Source of the DNA: Nocardioides sp. Root190
GTDB taxonomy: Bacteria > Actinomycetota > Actinomycetes > Propionibacteriales > Nocardioidaceae
DNA: 64,000 nucleotides
NCBI RefSeq assembly: GCF_001428565.1
Contig: NZ_LMIA01000007.1
Location: 124,001-188,000 of the forward strand
Direction of reading: 5' to 3'
Shown here: positions 8,310 through 17,392 of the stretch, one piece after another
Layout of the letters: the number at the start of each line of letters is the position of its first letter
Position numbering within the stretch: position 1 is the first letter of the stretch
Translations under genes and position numbers: made by a program
The notes under the pieces: model-generated
What the model was told of the DNA's origin: nothing
What the model saw: the letters and a program-made list of their open reading frames with translations, nothing else
Database searches by the model: none

Positions 8310-8356
8310 GCTCTCCCAGCCGCACCGGCTCGAAACCGCCACCCCCGCGTCGCGGG

Positions 8357-9961
8357 TCAGGCGCCTCCCGGTGAGTGCTCCAGCAGGCGCGACCAGGCGG
8401 TGCCCAGCAGCCTCCTGCGAACGACGCCCCCGCTCCCGAGGGCAGCACGCGCAGCGTTCCAGCCACACGCGCCGTGCACGCCACCGCCGGGATGCGCGGA
8501 TGCTCCGGCGAGGTAGAGGCCCTCGACGGGTGTCTCGGGCCGACCCAGGCCGGGGACGGGACGGAACACCAGCTGCTGGTGGATGCCGGAGGTGCCCGCG
8601 TTGATCGCGCCGTCGACGAGGTTCGAGTCCGCGCCCTCGATGTCACGCGGCCACTGGACGTGCTCGGCGAGCACGAGGTCGGAGAACCCCGGCGCGTGCC
8701 GCTCGATCGACGCCCGGACCCGGTCGGCGACCTCGCGCAACCTGTCGTCGTCGTCCGCGATCGCGTGGGGGACGTGGGTGTAGGCCCAGGCGCTCTCGGT
8801 GCCGACCGGGGACCGGGACGGGTCCGCGGTCGTCATCTGCCCGAGCAGGACGAACGGGTGACGAGGAGTGCGCTGGGTCGACAGGTCTGCCGCGAAGTCG
8901 ACGAAGCCGGCCTCGTCGACGCCGAGATGGACGGTGCCGGCACCATGGGCGCCGCTCGCCGTCCACGGGACCTGCTCACGGAGGGCCCAGTTGAACTTCA
9001 GCGTCGGGTTGTCCCAGTGGAACCGGTCCAGCGCGGCCCCCATCCGGGCCGGCAGGTGCTCGCGCCCGACCAGCCGGTCGTAGAGCGTGGGCGCATCGAC
9101 GTCGGCCAGGACCGCACGTCGGGCCCGGACGTGCGTTCCGTCCGCCAGTCGTACGCCGGTCGCCCGGCCGCCCTCGACATCGATCCGTTCGACCCGCGTG
9201 CCCGTGCGCAACGAGCCGCCCGCCGCGGCGTACCTCGCAGCGAGCGCGTCCGCGAGACGCTGTGCCCCGCCCACCGGGACGGGGAACCCGACGTCCTGGC
9301 CGAGCATGCACAGCAACCAGCCGAACAGCCCGCTGCCCGCCGCGTCGGGACCGACGTCGGAGTGCATGGCGTTGCCGGTCAGCAACACGGCCGCGCCCTC
9401 GCCCCGGAACCGCTCGTCGGCCAGGCGGTGGACGGGGAGGACCGCCTGCCGCAGCATCTCCAGTGCGTCGGCGGTGCCGAGCGAGCGCAGGAGACGCAGC
9501 GCGGAGCGGACCGGTGGGAAGGGCGTGAAGAGTGCGTCCAGCAACGGGTCGCGCACCCGGTCCCACTGGGCACACAGCTCGAGCCACGCCTCGCCGTCCC
9601 CCGATGCGAACTCCTCCAGGCCGGCCGCCGTGTCCTCTGCGCGACGGTGCAGTACGGCGCACCGGTCGTCCGGCAGCACGTGGGCCAGCACGTTGGGGGC
9701 CTGGGTCCACGACAGACCGTGGTGGTGCAGGTCCAGTCCTCGGATCACCGGCGACGCGGCGGCCAGGGGGTAGAACGCACTGAACAGGTCGTTGCAGAAC
9801 CCCGGCTCGGTCACCTCCGCGCTCCGCACAGCGCCGCCGACCACCTCGTTGGCCTCGACGAGCAGGACGTCCCACCCCGCGTCGACCAGCGCATTGGCGG
9901 CCACCAGGCCGTTGGGCCCGGCGCCGATGACGACGGCATCGACCGTCCCGAGAGCCGTCAC
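8357..9961 (-). CDS. phytoene dehydrogenase-like FAD oxidoreductase
   Basis: A 534-aa flavoprotein of the CrtI/PYROXD2-like amine-oxidase superfamily. The dinucleotide motif VIGAGPNGLVAANALVDAG is at residues 11-29 with the acidic E of VEANEVVGG. The C-terminal FAD motif is GLYLAGASAHPGGGVHGACG. Typical actinobacterial members act on lipids or isoprenoids; the substrate here is unknown and no carotenoid genes are nearby. Its ATG overlaps the stop of the upstream zinc dehydrogenase by 4 nt, so the two dehydrogenases form a coupled unit. Confidence 0.85.
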   Translation of the reverse strand: MTALGTVDAVVIGAGPNGLVAANALVDAGWDVLLVEANEVVGGAVRSAEVTEPGFCNDLFSAFYPLAAASPVIRGLDLHHHGLSWTQAPNVLAHVLPDDRCAVLHRRAEDTAAGLEEFASGDGEAWLELCAQWDRVRDPLLDALFTPFPPVRSALRLLRSLGTADALEMLRQAVLPVHRLADERFRGEGAAVLLTGNAMHSDVGPDAAGSGLFGWLLCMLGQDVGFPVPVGGAQRLADALAARYAAAGGSLRTGTRVERIDVEGGRATGVRLADGTHVRARRAVLADVDAPTLYDRLVGREHLPARMGAALDRFHWDNPTLKFNWALREQVPWTASGAHGAGTVHLGVDEAGFVDFAADLSTQRTPRHPFVLLGQMTTADPSRSPVGTESAWAYTHVPHAIADDDDRLREVADRVRASIERHAPGFSDLVLAEHVQWPRDIEGADSNLVDGAINAGTSGIHQQLVFRPVPGLGRPETPVEGLYLAGASAHPGGGVHGACGWNAARAALGSGGVVRRRLLGTAWSRLLEHSPGGA

Positions 9962-11139
9962 GGCGTGAAGACGACCTTGATCATGCCGTCCTGCTTGTCC
10001 CGGAACTTCGCGTACGCCTCCGGAGCCTCCTCGAGCGGCAACCGGTGGGTGGCGAACGACTCGGTGCCCAACGGGTCGGCGTCGTCCAGCAGCAGCGGCA
10101 GGATGTCGTCGCTCCAGCGGCGGACGTTGGCCTGACCCATGCGCATCTGGATCTGCTTGTCGAACATCTGCATCATCGGCATCGGCTCGGTGGCGCCGCC
10201 GTAGACACCGACGATGGAGACCGTCCCGCCGCGTCGTACGGCGTCGATCGCACCGTGCAGCGCCGCCACCCGGTCGAACCCGACATTGACCATCAGCTTG
10301 CGCGCGACCGCGTCGGGGAGCAGCCCGATGGCCTTGATCGCCTTCTCCGCGACGGGGTTGCCGTGGGCCTCCATGCCCACCGCGTCGATGACGGAGTCCG
10401 CGCCGCGGCCCGAGGTGCGGTCACGGACCTCGGTGGCGAGGTCGTCGACCGCGTCGATGTCCAGGGTCTCGGCTCCCAGCGCCGCGACGCGGGCCAGGCG
10501 CTCCGGGACCCGGTCGGCCACGATCACCCGATGCCCCTCGTGCAGTCCGATGCGCGCTGCCATGTCACCGATCGGACCGGCGCCCATGACGAGAAGGACG
10601 TCGTCCTCGGCCAGCCCTGCGTAGCGCACCGCCTGCCAGGCCGTGGGGATGACGTCGGAGAGGAACAGGAAACGGTCGTCCGGGGGACCTTCGGGGACCT
10701 TGATCGGGAGGAAGTCGGCGAACTGCACGCGCAGGAACTCAGCCTGGCCACCTGGGACCGAGCCGTAGAGCCGGCTGTAGCCGAGCAGGCTGGCGCCGGT
10801 GCCCGTCTCCCGGTTCTGGGTCGTCTCGCACTGGCTGTGCAGGCCGCGACTGCATGTCCAGCAGTCACCGCAGCTGATGTTGAAGGGGACGACCACCCGG
10901 TCGCCGACCGCCAACCGGGTCACGTCCGGGCCCACCTCGACCACGACGCCCATCGGCTCGTGCCCGACCACGTCGCCCGGGGTCATGAACGGCCCCAGCG
11001 GTTCGTAGAGGTGGAGGTCCGAGCCGCACAGCCCGCTGCTGGTCACGCGGATGATCGCATCGGTGGGTTCCTCGATCCGCGGATCGGGCACGTCCTCCAC
11101 CCGCATGTCTCGCGGTCCTTGCCAGGTCACTGCTCTCAT
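9958..11139 (-). CDS. zinc-dependent alcohol dehydrogenase (MDR)
   Basis: A 393-aa medium-chain dehydrogenase. ATG 11139 follows GAGGAGGCGAC. The catalytic zinc site is C in SSGLCGSDLH and GHE in VVGHEPMG. The structural zinc site CGDCWTCSRGLHSQC is complete. The Rossmann motif VMGAGPIGDMAA is followed by D in VIVADRVPER, which favours NAD. Length and insertions resemble glutathione-independent formaldehyde dehydrogenase-like enzymes. It is the first gene of a coupled pair with the flavin dehydrogenase. Confidence 0.85.
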   Translation of the reverse strand: MRAVTWQGPRDMRVEDVPDPRIEEPTDAIIRVTSSGLCGSDLHLYEPLGPFMTPGDVVGHEPMGVVVEVGPDVTRLAVGDRVVVPFNISCGDCWTCSRGLHSQCETTQNRETGTGASLLGYSRLYGSVPGGQAEFLRVQFADFLPIKVPEGPPDDRFLFLSDVIPTAWQAVRYAGLAEDDVLLVMGAGPIGDMAARIGLHEGHRVIVADRVPERLARVAALGAETLDIDAVDDLATEVRDRTSGRGADSVIDAVGMEAHGNPVAEKAIKAIGLLPDAVARKLMVNVGFDRVAALHGAIDAVRRGGTVSIVGVYGGATEPMPMMQMFDKQIQMRMGQANVRRWSDDILPLLLDDADPLGTESFATHRLPLEEAPEAYAKFRDKQDGMIKVVFTP

Positions 11140-11282
11140 GTCGCCTCCTCGTCGTTGCTTTCCGAGCGCGGTACCCGATGCCGCCGCCGTGAACACCGGT
11201 GGCTCGCCGATCCGGGATCCGTGTCTGAGCCCCGGATCGCGGGGTACCTGCAGAGCCCAACGAGCCGAGGGGTGTGATCCTC

Positions 11283-11789
11283 GTGAACGAAGAGGTGTTG
11301 AAGGACTATCTCCAGCACCACTGGGTGGGCTCGACCGCCGGCGTGGCCCTGTTCCGCCGCGTCGGACGGACCCACGCGGACCCGGACGCTGCTGCCGAGG
11401 TCCGGGACCTGGCAGTGGATGTGGCAGCGGACCGGGAGACGCTGCGCGGACTGATGATCTCCGTCGACGTGGCCCCGAGCACGATCGGTACGGTCGTGGC
11501 TCGCCTGGCGGAGGCGCTCGGTCGCCTCAAGCCCAACGGACGGGTGCTGTCGCGCTCGCCACTGACCGACGTCGTGGAGCTCGAGGCCCTGCGCCTGGCC
11601 ACGGCCGGTCGGCGCGCGGGCTTCGAGGTGCTCCGCGCTGCGGCGGACGACGAACCGCGTCTCGACCCGTACGCGCTCGACCGGCTGCTCGAGCGGGCCG
11701 ATGAACACCTGCGCACGCTCGATCGCCTGCACGTGAGCGTGTCGCGGCAACGGTTGGTGGCTGACGCCGGACCTCATCGCCCGAGCTGA
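11283..11789 (+). CDS. conserved actinobacterial protein, unknown
   Basis: A 168-aa alpha-helical protein (EVLKDYLQHHWVGSTAGVALFRRVG ... LERADEHLRTLDRLH). It has no signal or TM segment and looks like a four-helix bundle. GTG 11283 has GAGGGG ten bases upstream; GTG 11274 would place the SD inside the start. It is divergent from the zinc dehydrogenase. I do not recognise a function. Confidence 0.7.
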   Translation: MNEEVLKDYLQHHWVGSTAGVALFRRVGRTHADPDAAAEVRDLAVDVAADRETLRGLMISVDVAPSTIGTVVARLAEALGRLKPNGRVLSRSPLTDVVELEALRLATAGRRAGFEVLRAAADDEPRLDPYALDRLLERADEHLRTLDRLHVSVSRQRLVADAGPHRPS

Positions 11790-11810
11790 GGGTCGCGGCG
11801 TACGACCCAG

Positions 11811-11836
11811 TCCGGCCGGCCGGTCCGGCCGGCCGG
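11811..11836. repeat. tandem 13-bp GC duplication
   Basis: TCCGGCCGGCCGG occurs twice head to tail between convergent genes and is itself strongly palindromic. Confidence 0.7.
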
Positions 11837-11857
11837 TGCGCGTGGCCGCAGACGGCC

Positions 11858-11897
11858 GGACCGGGTTCGGCAGCCCCCCAGCCGCCGAACCCGGTCC
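11858..11897. terminator. 14-bp perfect-stem terminator
   Basis: GGACCGGGTTCGGC (11858-11871) and GCCGAACCCGGTCC (11884-11897) pair perfectly around a 12-nt loop and are followed by GTTTCCC. It lies between convergent stop codons. Confidence 0.85.
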
Positions 11898-11924
11898 GTT
11901 TCCCTCCCCCGCTCCCGCGGTGGA

Positions 11925-12896
11925 TCAGTGACTCAGCGCGACCGCCTGGTGCGTCGGCTGGGTGGACTGGCGCTGCATCGTGCGAGAAGCCCGCTGGATC
12001 CGCAGCAGCATCGCTGCGGACGGGGTCACCGTGCCGCGGACGTAGGTGGACAGCCGTGACGGCGAGGTGCCGATCCGGCTGGAGAACTCGCGCTGGGAGG
12101 TACCGCTCAACGCGACGAGGTGGCGGATCTCCCGAGCGACCTGGTCGCGCTCCTGGTCGCGGCACCACTCACGGCACTGCTCGACCGACGACTCGGTGGA
12201 CGCCAGCAGGACCGGGCGCCCGGACTCCTTGGCGAGCGTGACCAGCAGGTCGGCGTACGACCCCCACGGGCTCGCCGCGATCATGCCCAGGTGGATGCGC
12301 CACTCCGGGAGCGTGCCGGTGTCGAGCAGGTCGACGAGCGCGTCGACCGAGGTGATCGGCGCAGTGGCCTGTTCGGTGTCGAGGTCCTCGAACACCAGCG
12401 CCCGCGCCACGGATGCGCAGGTGGTCGCGAGGGGTGCCGCCTCGTGGGTCGTCGCCGGATCTGCGGCGAGACGCGCCTGCAGGTCGGGGGCGAGCAACCG
12501 CCGTGCCGCTGCGCTCGCCCACGGCAGCGACGTCGACGTGTCGAGCGCGATCGAAGCCCGGTGCTGGAGTCGCGCGAGCCGTCGCTCCCCGAGGTGATCG
12601 ACGAGGTGCGAGGTCGCGACGTAGTCGGACGTCTCGTCGAAGGCGACGAGTGCGACCAGGTTGGCCAGGACCGCACAGCGCGCGGTCGAGCGGGGGTCGC
12701 TCTGGTTCTGCTCGAGGATGGTGAGGAACGCCTCCCACATCGGAGCGTGCTCGGGCGCCACCGTCCCGGCGCGGTCCAGGACGCGGAGCAGGACCTCCTG
12801 GAGGGCAGCTCCCGACTTCACCGGCACCGGGTGGCTGGCGAACTGGTCCCTGAGGTCCAGGGGTGAACGGTGGGCGAGCGTACGCGTGTGGGGCAT
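11925..12896 (-). CDS. regulator with C-terminal HTH (paralog 1)
   Basis: About 323 aa. The start ATG 12896 has GAGGAG ten bases upstream. Residues 1-250 are helical and unassigned (WEAFLTILEQN, STARCAVLANLVALVAFDETSDYV). Residues about 262-305 form a XRE-like HTH (SGTSQREFSSRIGTSPSRL) followed by TYVRGTVTPSAAM. An HTH at the C-terminus is unusual for XRE proteins. The paralog at 14957-15820 has the same arrangement, including the RCAVLANLVALV / RLAVLANALTLV segment. The pair brackets a fused ECF sigma gene, which suggests a shared regulatory role. Function unknown. Confidence 0.75.
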   Translation of the reverse strand: MPHTRTLAHRSPLDLRDQFASHPVPVKSGAALQEVLLRVLDRAGTVAPEHAPMWEAFLTILEQNQSDPRSTARCAVLANLVALVAFDETSDYVATSHLVDHLGERRLARLQHRASIALDTSTSLPWASAAARRLLAPDLQARLAADPATTHEAAPLATTCASVARALVFEDLDTEQATAPITSVDALVDLLDTGTLPEWRIHLGMIAASPWGSYADLLVTLAKESGRPVLLASTESSVEQCREWCRDQERDQVAREIRHLVALSGTSQREFSSRIGTSPSRLSTYVRGTVTPSAAMLLRIQRASRTMQRQSTQPTHQAVALSH

Positions 12897-13111
12897 GGCG
12901 TCGTGGCTCCTCGTGACTCGGTTCGGACTCCGCGCAGGGCCGTCGAGCGGCACCTGCACCTACCCAGACGGGGTGCGCGTCGGAACATCACGCCGTTTTC
13001 ACATTTGATCCCACTTTTTTCTCTGCGTGCCCTCCCGCACGCCTGCCCGTACGATCAGCGAGGCACATTTCTTCGGGGCGAAGGCCCCAGGGAAGACGAC
13101 GAGGGGATGCG

Positions 13112-14941
13112 TTGACAGTCGAGGGAGCGCCGCAGGGCGGCACGGACTCCGTGCTGCCCATCGGAGCGCCGCCCCCGGGGGAGCTGTCCGACGACGACTT
13201 CGACCACCTCTACCGGACCCATGTCGACGACGCCCGCCGGCTCGCCACGATCCTGGTCGGGGCCGAGCACGCCGAGGAGCTCGTCGCGGAGTCCTTCGCC
13301 CGGGTGCTCGCGCAGCTGCGGGCCGGGCGCGGCCCGATCACGAACTTCCGCTCCTACCTCCACGTCACCATCCGCAACGGGTTCCGCGACTCGTTGCGGG
13401 CCACCCGCGAGGCTCCCGTCTCCGACCAGCCCTGGTTGCTCGACGACGCCCAGCCCTCGGTCGAGGAGCTCCTGGAGGACCTCGCACCGGACACCGCTGC
13501 CAGTGCCTTCGCCACGCTGCCCGAGACCTGGCAGCAGGTGCTCTGGCACGTCGAGGTCGAGGGTCGCAAGCCCGGTGAGGTCGCCGACCTCCTCGGGATG
13601 CGCGCCCGCGCGGTCTCCTCGCTCGCCCACCGGGCCCGCGAGGGACTGCGCCGCGCCTACCTCGACCAGCACGTCGTCGCCCAGGTCGCGGTCGCCGACT
13701 GCGGGTGGAGCCGGAGCCGTCTGAGCCAGTACGTCCGCAGCGACCTCAGCCCGCGTGCCGAGGAGAAGGTCGCCTCCCACCTCGGTGAGTGCGAGGCCTG
13801 CCTGGCGGCGTACCTCCAGGTCGAGCGGGTCAACCGCAAGCTGGCGGCGTACCTCTTCCCCGTCGTCCTGCTGGGCGCGCTGCCTGCGGGCGGCACGGGG
13901 ATCCTGTGGCTGGCCGGGCTCACCGGTCTGGCCGGAGGTGCGACGGCGCCAGGGGCGACCTCCGGCGCCACGGGTGCCGCCAGTGGCGGGAGCGGGGTCA
14001 CCGGGGTCGGCACCGTCGCTGCTGCGGCGGCTGCCGTGGCCGCCGCAGCTGCTGTCGCCGTGGGCGGCATGGCCCTGGTCAAGACCCAGGACGCCGAGCC
14101 CGCCGCGTCGGGGGCCGAGGCACTGGCGAGCGACACCGTCGCCGGAGTCGAGGGACCTGCCGGTGCCGATGAGCCGGACCAGCCCGCCGATCGACCGACC
14201 ACGCCCGAGCCGCCGCCCACCGACGAGGCGCAGCCGGCGCAGCCCGTGGAGCTGGAGCCGTCGCGCGTGCCGTCGGACCCGGAGCCGAGCGACCCGCCCG
14301 CCACACCCGCCGCGGGTCCGGTCGTCGTGGCCGCGGTCGCTCCGGTCGCCGACCTGATCGACACCTGCGACACCTGGGGCAACCTGACGCTGCCGACCAC
14401 CCGTGGGGTGCGCTACGAACGGACGGCGGGCGACGGCCGCTCCGGCGCCTGGACCGTCGAGGCGACGGCGCGGGACGGCTTCGTGCTCCGGTCCGGATCG
14501 ACCCGCACCTTCGAGGGCGACCTCGGCACCCACCGCACCTGTGCCCGCCTGGTGGACGTGAGTGCAGGCCCTGCGGTGCTGCCGATCCTGGGACCGTGGG
14601 ACATCGACGTCACCACCGAGGTCGAGGGTGACCGGGCCCGCTCGCTCGAGGTCAGGTTCACGTTCGAGGAGGGCTCAGCCGTGGAGGCGGTCGAGATGCA
14701 CGGGGCCGGCTGGACCTGCCGCGACGCCGGCGGGCGCCTGCTCGGCGACACCGACCAACCCGGCCTGGATCCCACCGATCCCGTCCTGCCCCTCAGCTGC
14801 CTCTTCGAGGCGACGTCCGGCCAGCCGCCGCGCCTGACGCTGCGGGTGTGGGACGGGCTGCTGACGATCACGCCTCCCACGGGCACCGTCACGTTGTACT
14901 CCGACGGGGTGGAGATCTCCTCCGCACCGTTCCCCGGCTGA
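13112..14941 (+). CDS. ECF sigma factor fused to transmembrane zinc-finger module
   Basis: A 609-aa fusion. Residues 25-100 are sigma-70 region 2 (FDHLYRTHVDDARRLATILVG, HVTIRNGFRDSL) and about 125-185 are region 4 (LPETWQQVLWHVEVEGRKPGEVADLLG). A zf-HC2 anti-sigma-type zinc site follows (C in VADCGWS, then HLGECEAC near residue 228). Hydrophobic segments lie near 245-275 and 305-325, then a Pro/Glu-rich linker and an extracytoplasmic beta domain with paired cysteines. The domain order suggests a membrane-tethered sigma whose outer domain senses a signal. Start: TTG 13112 after GAGGGG; the nearby ATG 13107 is out of frame and stops at once. Ordinary ECF sigmas are about 180 aa and encoded apart from their anti-sigma. 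Confidence 0.8.
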   Translation: MTVEGAPQGGTDSVLPIGAPPPGELSDDDFDHLYRTHVDDARRLATILVGAEHAEELVAESFARVLAQLRAGRGPITNFRSYLHVTIRNGFRDSLRATREAPVSDQPWLLDDAQPSVEELLEDLAPDTAASAFATLPETWQQVLWHVEVEGRKPGEVADLLGMRARAVSSLAHRAREGLRRAYLDQHVVAQVAVADCGWSRSRLSQYVRSDLSPRAEEKVASHLGECEACLAAYLQVERVNRKLAAYLFPVVLLGALPAGGTGILWLAGLTGLAGGATAPGATSGATGAASGGSGVTGVGTVAAAAAAVAAAAAVAVGGMALVKTQDAEPAASGAEALASDTVAGVEGPAGADEPDQPADRPTTPEPPPTDEAQPAQPVELEPSRVPSDPEPSDPPATPAAGPVVVAAVAPVADLIDTCDTWGNLTLPTTRGVRYERTAGDGRSGAWTVEATARDGFVLRSGSTRTFEGDLGTHRTCARLVDVSAGPAVLPILGPWDIDVTTEVEGDRARSLEVRFTFEEGSAVEAVEMHGAGWTCRDAGGRLLGDTDQPGLDPTDPVLPLSCLFEATSGQPPRLTLRVWDGLLTITPPTGTVTLYSDGVEISSAPFPG

Positions 14942-14956
14942 CTCGGTCCGGGAGCG

Positions 14957-15820
14957 TCAGGCCGAGTCGTTCGGGCGGGGCGGGCGGGGTGCGCGCAGGG
15001 CGCGCTTCGCAGTGCGGTTGATCCGCAGCATCATCGCCGCCGACGGCGTCACGGATCCGGTGACGTACGTCGACAGGCGCGACGGCGACGTACCGACCAG
15101 GCTGGCGAACTCCCGCTGGGTCAGGCCGGTGGAGGTGATGGTGCGGCGGATGTGGTCGGCGACGGCCCTCCGCTCGTCCTCCTCCGCGCGACGTCGGGTC
15201 AGCTCCACCAGTGCCTTGACCCCGCCGAACTCGCACGGCTGGCGGTCCGGGTCGAGCAGCGCGAGGGGCGTGTCGTTGCGACCTGACCACGGGTCGGTCA
15301 ACGCAGCCCTCGCCAGGCGTCGCCACACGAGGAGGTCGCCGGACCGGAACACCTCGAGCACGTCGTCCGCCGAGGTCAGCTGCGGCAGGTCGCCGGCGCC
15401 GTCGTGGTCGACCATCAGCAGGCGCAGTGCGGTCTCGCCGCACAGCTCGCGCAGCAGGTCCTCGTCGTGGGTGAGGCATCCGGGGGTCCGGGAGTCCTGG
15501 CCCCATGCCCGCGCGCCGAGGGTGCGGACCAGGCTCGTCGTGATCGGTCGGGCCCGGCCGGTGTCGACCGGCGCGAGCAACTCGTCCTGGAGGTCGGCGA
15601 GCTCGTCCCGGGTGATCTCCTCGGTGATCCGCGACAGGTCGACGACGTCCTGGTCGGTGTCGAAGTGGACCAACGTCAGTGCGTTCGCGAGCACTGCGAG
15701 CCGCACCGTCCTGACCTGGTCGTCGGCCGCCCGCATGGCCTCCCGGGCGGCCTCCCAGGACTGTCGGACGGCCTCGCCATCAGCAGCGCGTTCCTCGAAA
15801 CGCGCAACGATCCCCCGCAT
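14957..15820 (-). CDS. regulator with C-terminal HTH (paralog 2)
   Basis: A 287-aa paralog of the 11.9-kb protein. It has a helical N-terminal region (VRTVRLAVLANALTLVHFDTD) and a C-terminal XRE-like HTH (TGLTQREFASLVGTSPSRL, then TYVTGSVTPSAAMMLRINR) at about 235-275. It ends 16 nt from the convergent fused-sigma gene. The SD is weak (AGGG). The role is probably linked to the sigma system, by position only. Confidence 0.75.
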   Translation of the reverse strand: MRGIVARFEERAADGEAVRQSWEAAREAMRAADDQVRTVRLAVLANALTLVHFDTDQDVVDLSRITEEITRDELADLQDELLAPVDTGRARPITTSLVRTLGARAWGQDSRTPGCLTHDEDLLRELCGETALRLLMVDHDGAGDLPQLTSADDVLEVFRSGDLLVWRRLARAALTDPWSGRNDTPLALLDPDRQPCEFGGVKALVELTRRRAEEDERRAVADHIRRTITSTGLTQREFASLVGTSPSRLSTYVTGSVTPSAAMMLRINRTAKRALRAPRPPRPNDSA

Positions 15821-16007
15821 CAGTCGTGCCCTGTTCTTCTGCTGGCAGGGACCGGATCCCCATGCCCGGTCGTCCTGCGAGGAGCCGGAGAACCGGCGTC
15901 CGATCAGGACCTTAAGCAGGTGAAGGGCTCGGTTGCACGGCAGCGTGGCCGACCGGTATCAGTTCTGGCAACCGGTTCCCGGGCTGCCGGGAGAGCGTCG
16001 CGCCGGG

Positions 16008-17270
16008 TCAGGACCGACGGCTGCGCCAGCCGCGGCGGCGGTCCGGCGCGTCGGCAGGCGGGTTGGGGTTCGGCGGCGGGATCGGCGCGGAGAACTCCCT
16101 CGACGTCATCGGGGGAGTCGACTCCTGCTCGGCAGGCTCTGCGGTGCCGGGCTCGGCAGTCGGCTCGGGAGCGAAGGGGTCCCGGCCGAACGGCTCCTGG
16201 CCGAAGGGCTCGCGAGCGAAGGGCTCGCGAGCGAAGGGCTCGACGGACTCGGCCACTGGCGCCGGCGCGAACGACTCGACCACCGGTGCGGCATGGGTCG
16301 GCGGCGCGAACGGCTCGGGCTGGGCCGGTTCGGGCTGGACCGGCTCCGGCGGTGCGGCGGTGGAGGTGGCGGCGTACGTGTGGCGAGGAGTGGGCTCGGC
16401 GACCTGGCCCTCGATCTGGGCGACGGGTGCCTGCAGGGGTCCGCGGACGCCTCCGGTCACCGCCTCGACGCCGTGGAGCACGCGGGTGCGGATCTCGTCC
16501 ATCCGCGAGGCGTGCCGGTTGGCCTCGGCGAACAGCTCTTCCTGAGCCGTACGACGGATCCGCTCGAGCTCGGTGTTGAGGTGGTCGCGCTCCGCGGCGG
16601 CGTCACGGCGGAGGCGCTGGGCCTCCATCACGTCGTGCTCGCCGGCACGGACGATCTCGGCGGCGTCGTTGCGCGCGCGGTCGACGATCGTGGCGGCCTC
16701 GGCCTCCGCGATGGAGCGGCGCTGCTCGAGGATCTGCTCGGCCTCGGCCCGGAGGGTCTCGGCGGCCCGCATGGCCTCCTCGATGATCCGGGAGGCCTGG
16801 CTGGTGGCCTCGCGGCGCTCGCTCAGTGCGGCGGCGGCAGCGTCCTCGGCCTCGCGGCGCAGGGCGATCACGTCCTGGAAGTGCTGGGCGGAGGGGAGCA
16901 CCGACGACTCGACCGCCTCGGCGGCGGGCTCGGCCGCCGGCGGGCCGGCCTGGGCGGACGGCGCTGCCGGAGCAGGCTCGGAGGCGGGTGCGGACGGCGC
17001 GGGAATCGTGCCGGACGGGATGTCGAGGGCCGTCAGACCCGGCTCCGGGGCGTCGGGGACAGGACGCGAGGAGGTCGGGGTCTCGGGCGGGTGCGGCGCG
17101 CCGAGCGGGTCGGAGTCGTGGTCGCGGTGGTCGAGGTGCTCGTCGAGACGATCACCGAGGTGGTCGACGGGCTGGGTGCTGCGGCGTTCGCCGAGGTGGT
17201 CGACGGGCTGGCCGTCGTCGTCCCCCGGTCCGCGTCCGTTGTCCCCCGACATGTCCCCCACCGTGTCCAT
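16008..17270 (-). CDS. DivIVA-like coiled-coil protein
   Basis: About 420 aa. ATG 17270 follows GAGGGG. The N-terminal 125 residues are low-complexity Pro/Ala/Glu with a DHLGE/DHLGD repeat. Residues 130-285 form a long Ala/Glu/Arg coiled coil (RREAEDAAAAALSERREATS, EAEQILEQRRSIAEAEAATI) of the type in DivIVA/Wag31-like or ATP-synthase-b-like proteins. The tail is disordered with repeats EPFAREPFAREPFGQEPFGR. It ends in a basic RRRGWRSRRS. The canonical DivIVA N-terminal lipid-binding motif is not seen. Probable cytoskeletal or polar scaffold, moderately sure. Confidence 0.65.
   Translation of the reverse strand: MDTVGDMSGDNGRGPGDDDGQPVDHLGERRSTQPVDHLGDRLDEHLDHRDHDSDPLGAPHPPETPTSSRPVPDAPEPGLTALDIPSGTIPAPSAPASEPAPAAPSAQAGPPAAEPAAEAVESSVLPSAQHFQDVIALRREAEDAAAAALSERREATSQASRIIEEAMRAAETLRAEAEQILEQRRSIAEAEAATIVDRARNDAAEIVRAGEHDVMEAQRLRRDAAAERDHLNTELERIRRTAQEELFAEANRHASRMDEIRTRVLHGVEAVTGGVRGPLQAPVAQIEGQVAEPTPRHTYAATSTAAPPEPVQPEPAQPEPFAPPTHAAPVVESFAPAPVAESVEPFAREPFAREPFGQEPFGRDPFAPEPTAEPGTAEPAEQESTPPMTSREFSAPIPPPNPNPPADAPDRRRGWRSRRS
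16203..16242. repeat. 15-bp in-frame tandem repeat
   Basis: GAAGGGCTCGCGAGC is repeated about 2.7 times and encodes the FAREP repeats of the coiled-coil protein. Copy number is prone to change by slippage. Confidence 0.85.
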
Positions 17271-17392
17271 CGTGTTCCCCTCGGGTCCGGTCGCCGTCCC
17301 GCGAGAGCCGGGCGCGATCCGCAGGCAGACTTTCACATTCACCGTCGCCAGTGAAGGGGAGGTCGCCCGCGGGACCGGCCCGGGCGCCCGCG

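Noticed and set aside
12897..13111. Possible structured RNA in the region before the fused sigma gene
   Set aside because: A T-rich stretch (ACTTTTTTCTC) is present but no stable conserved-looking hairpin or known riboswitch motif is visible.
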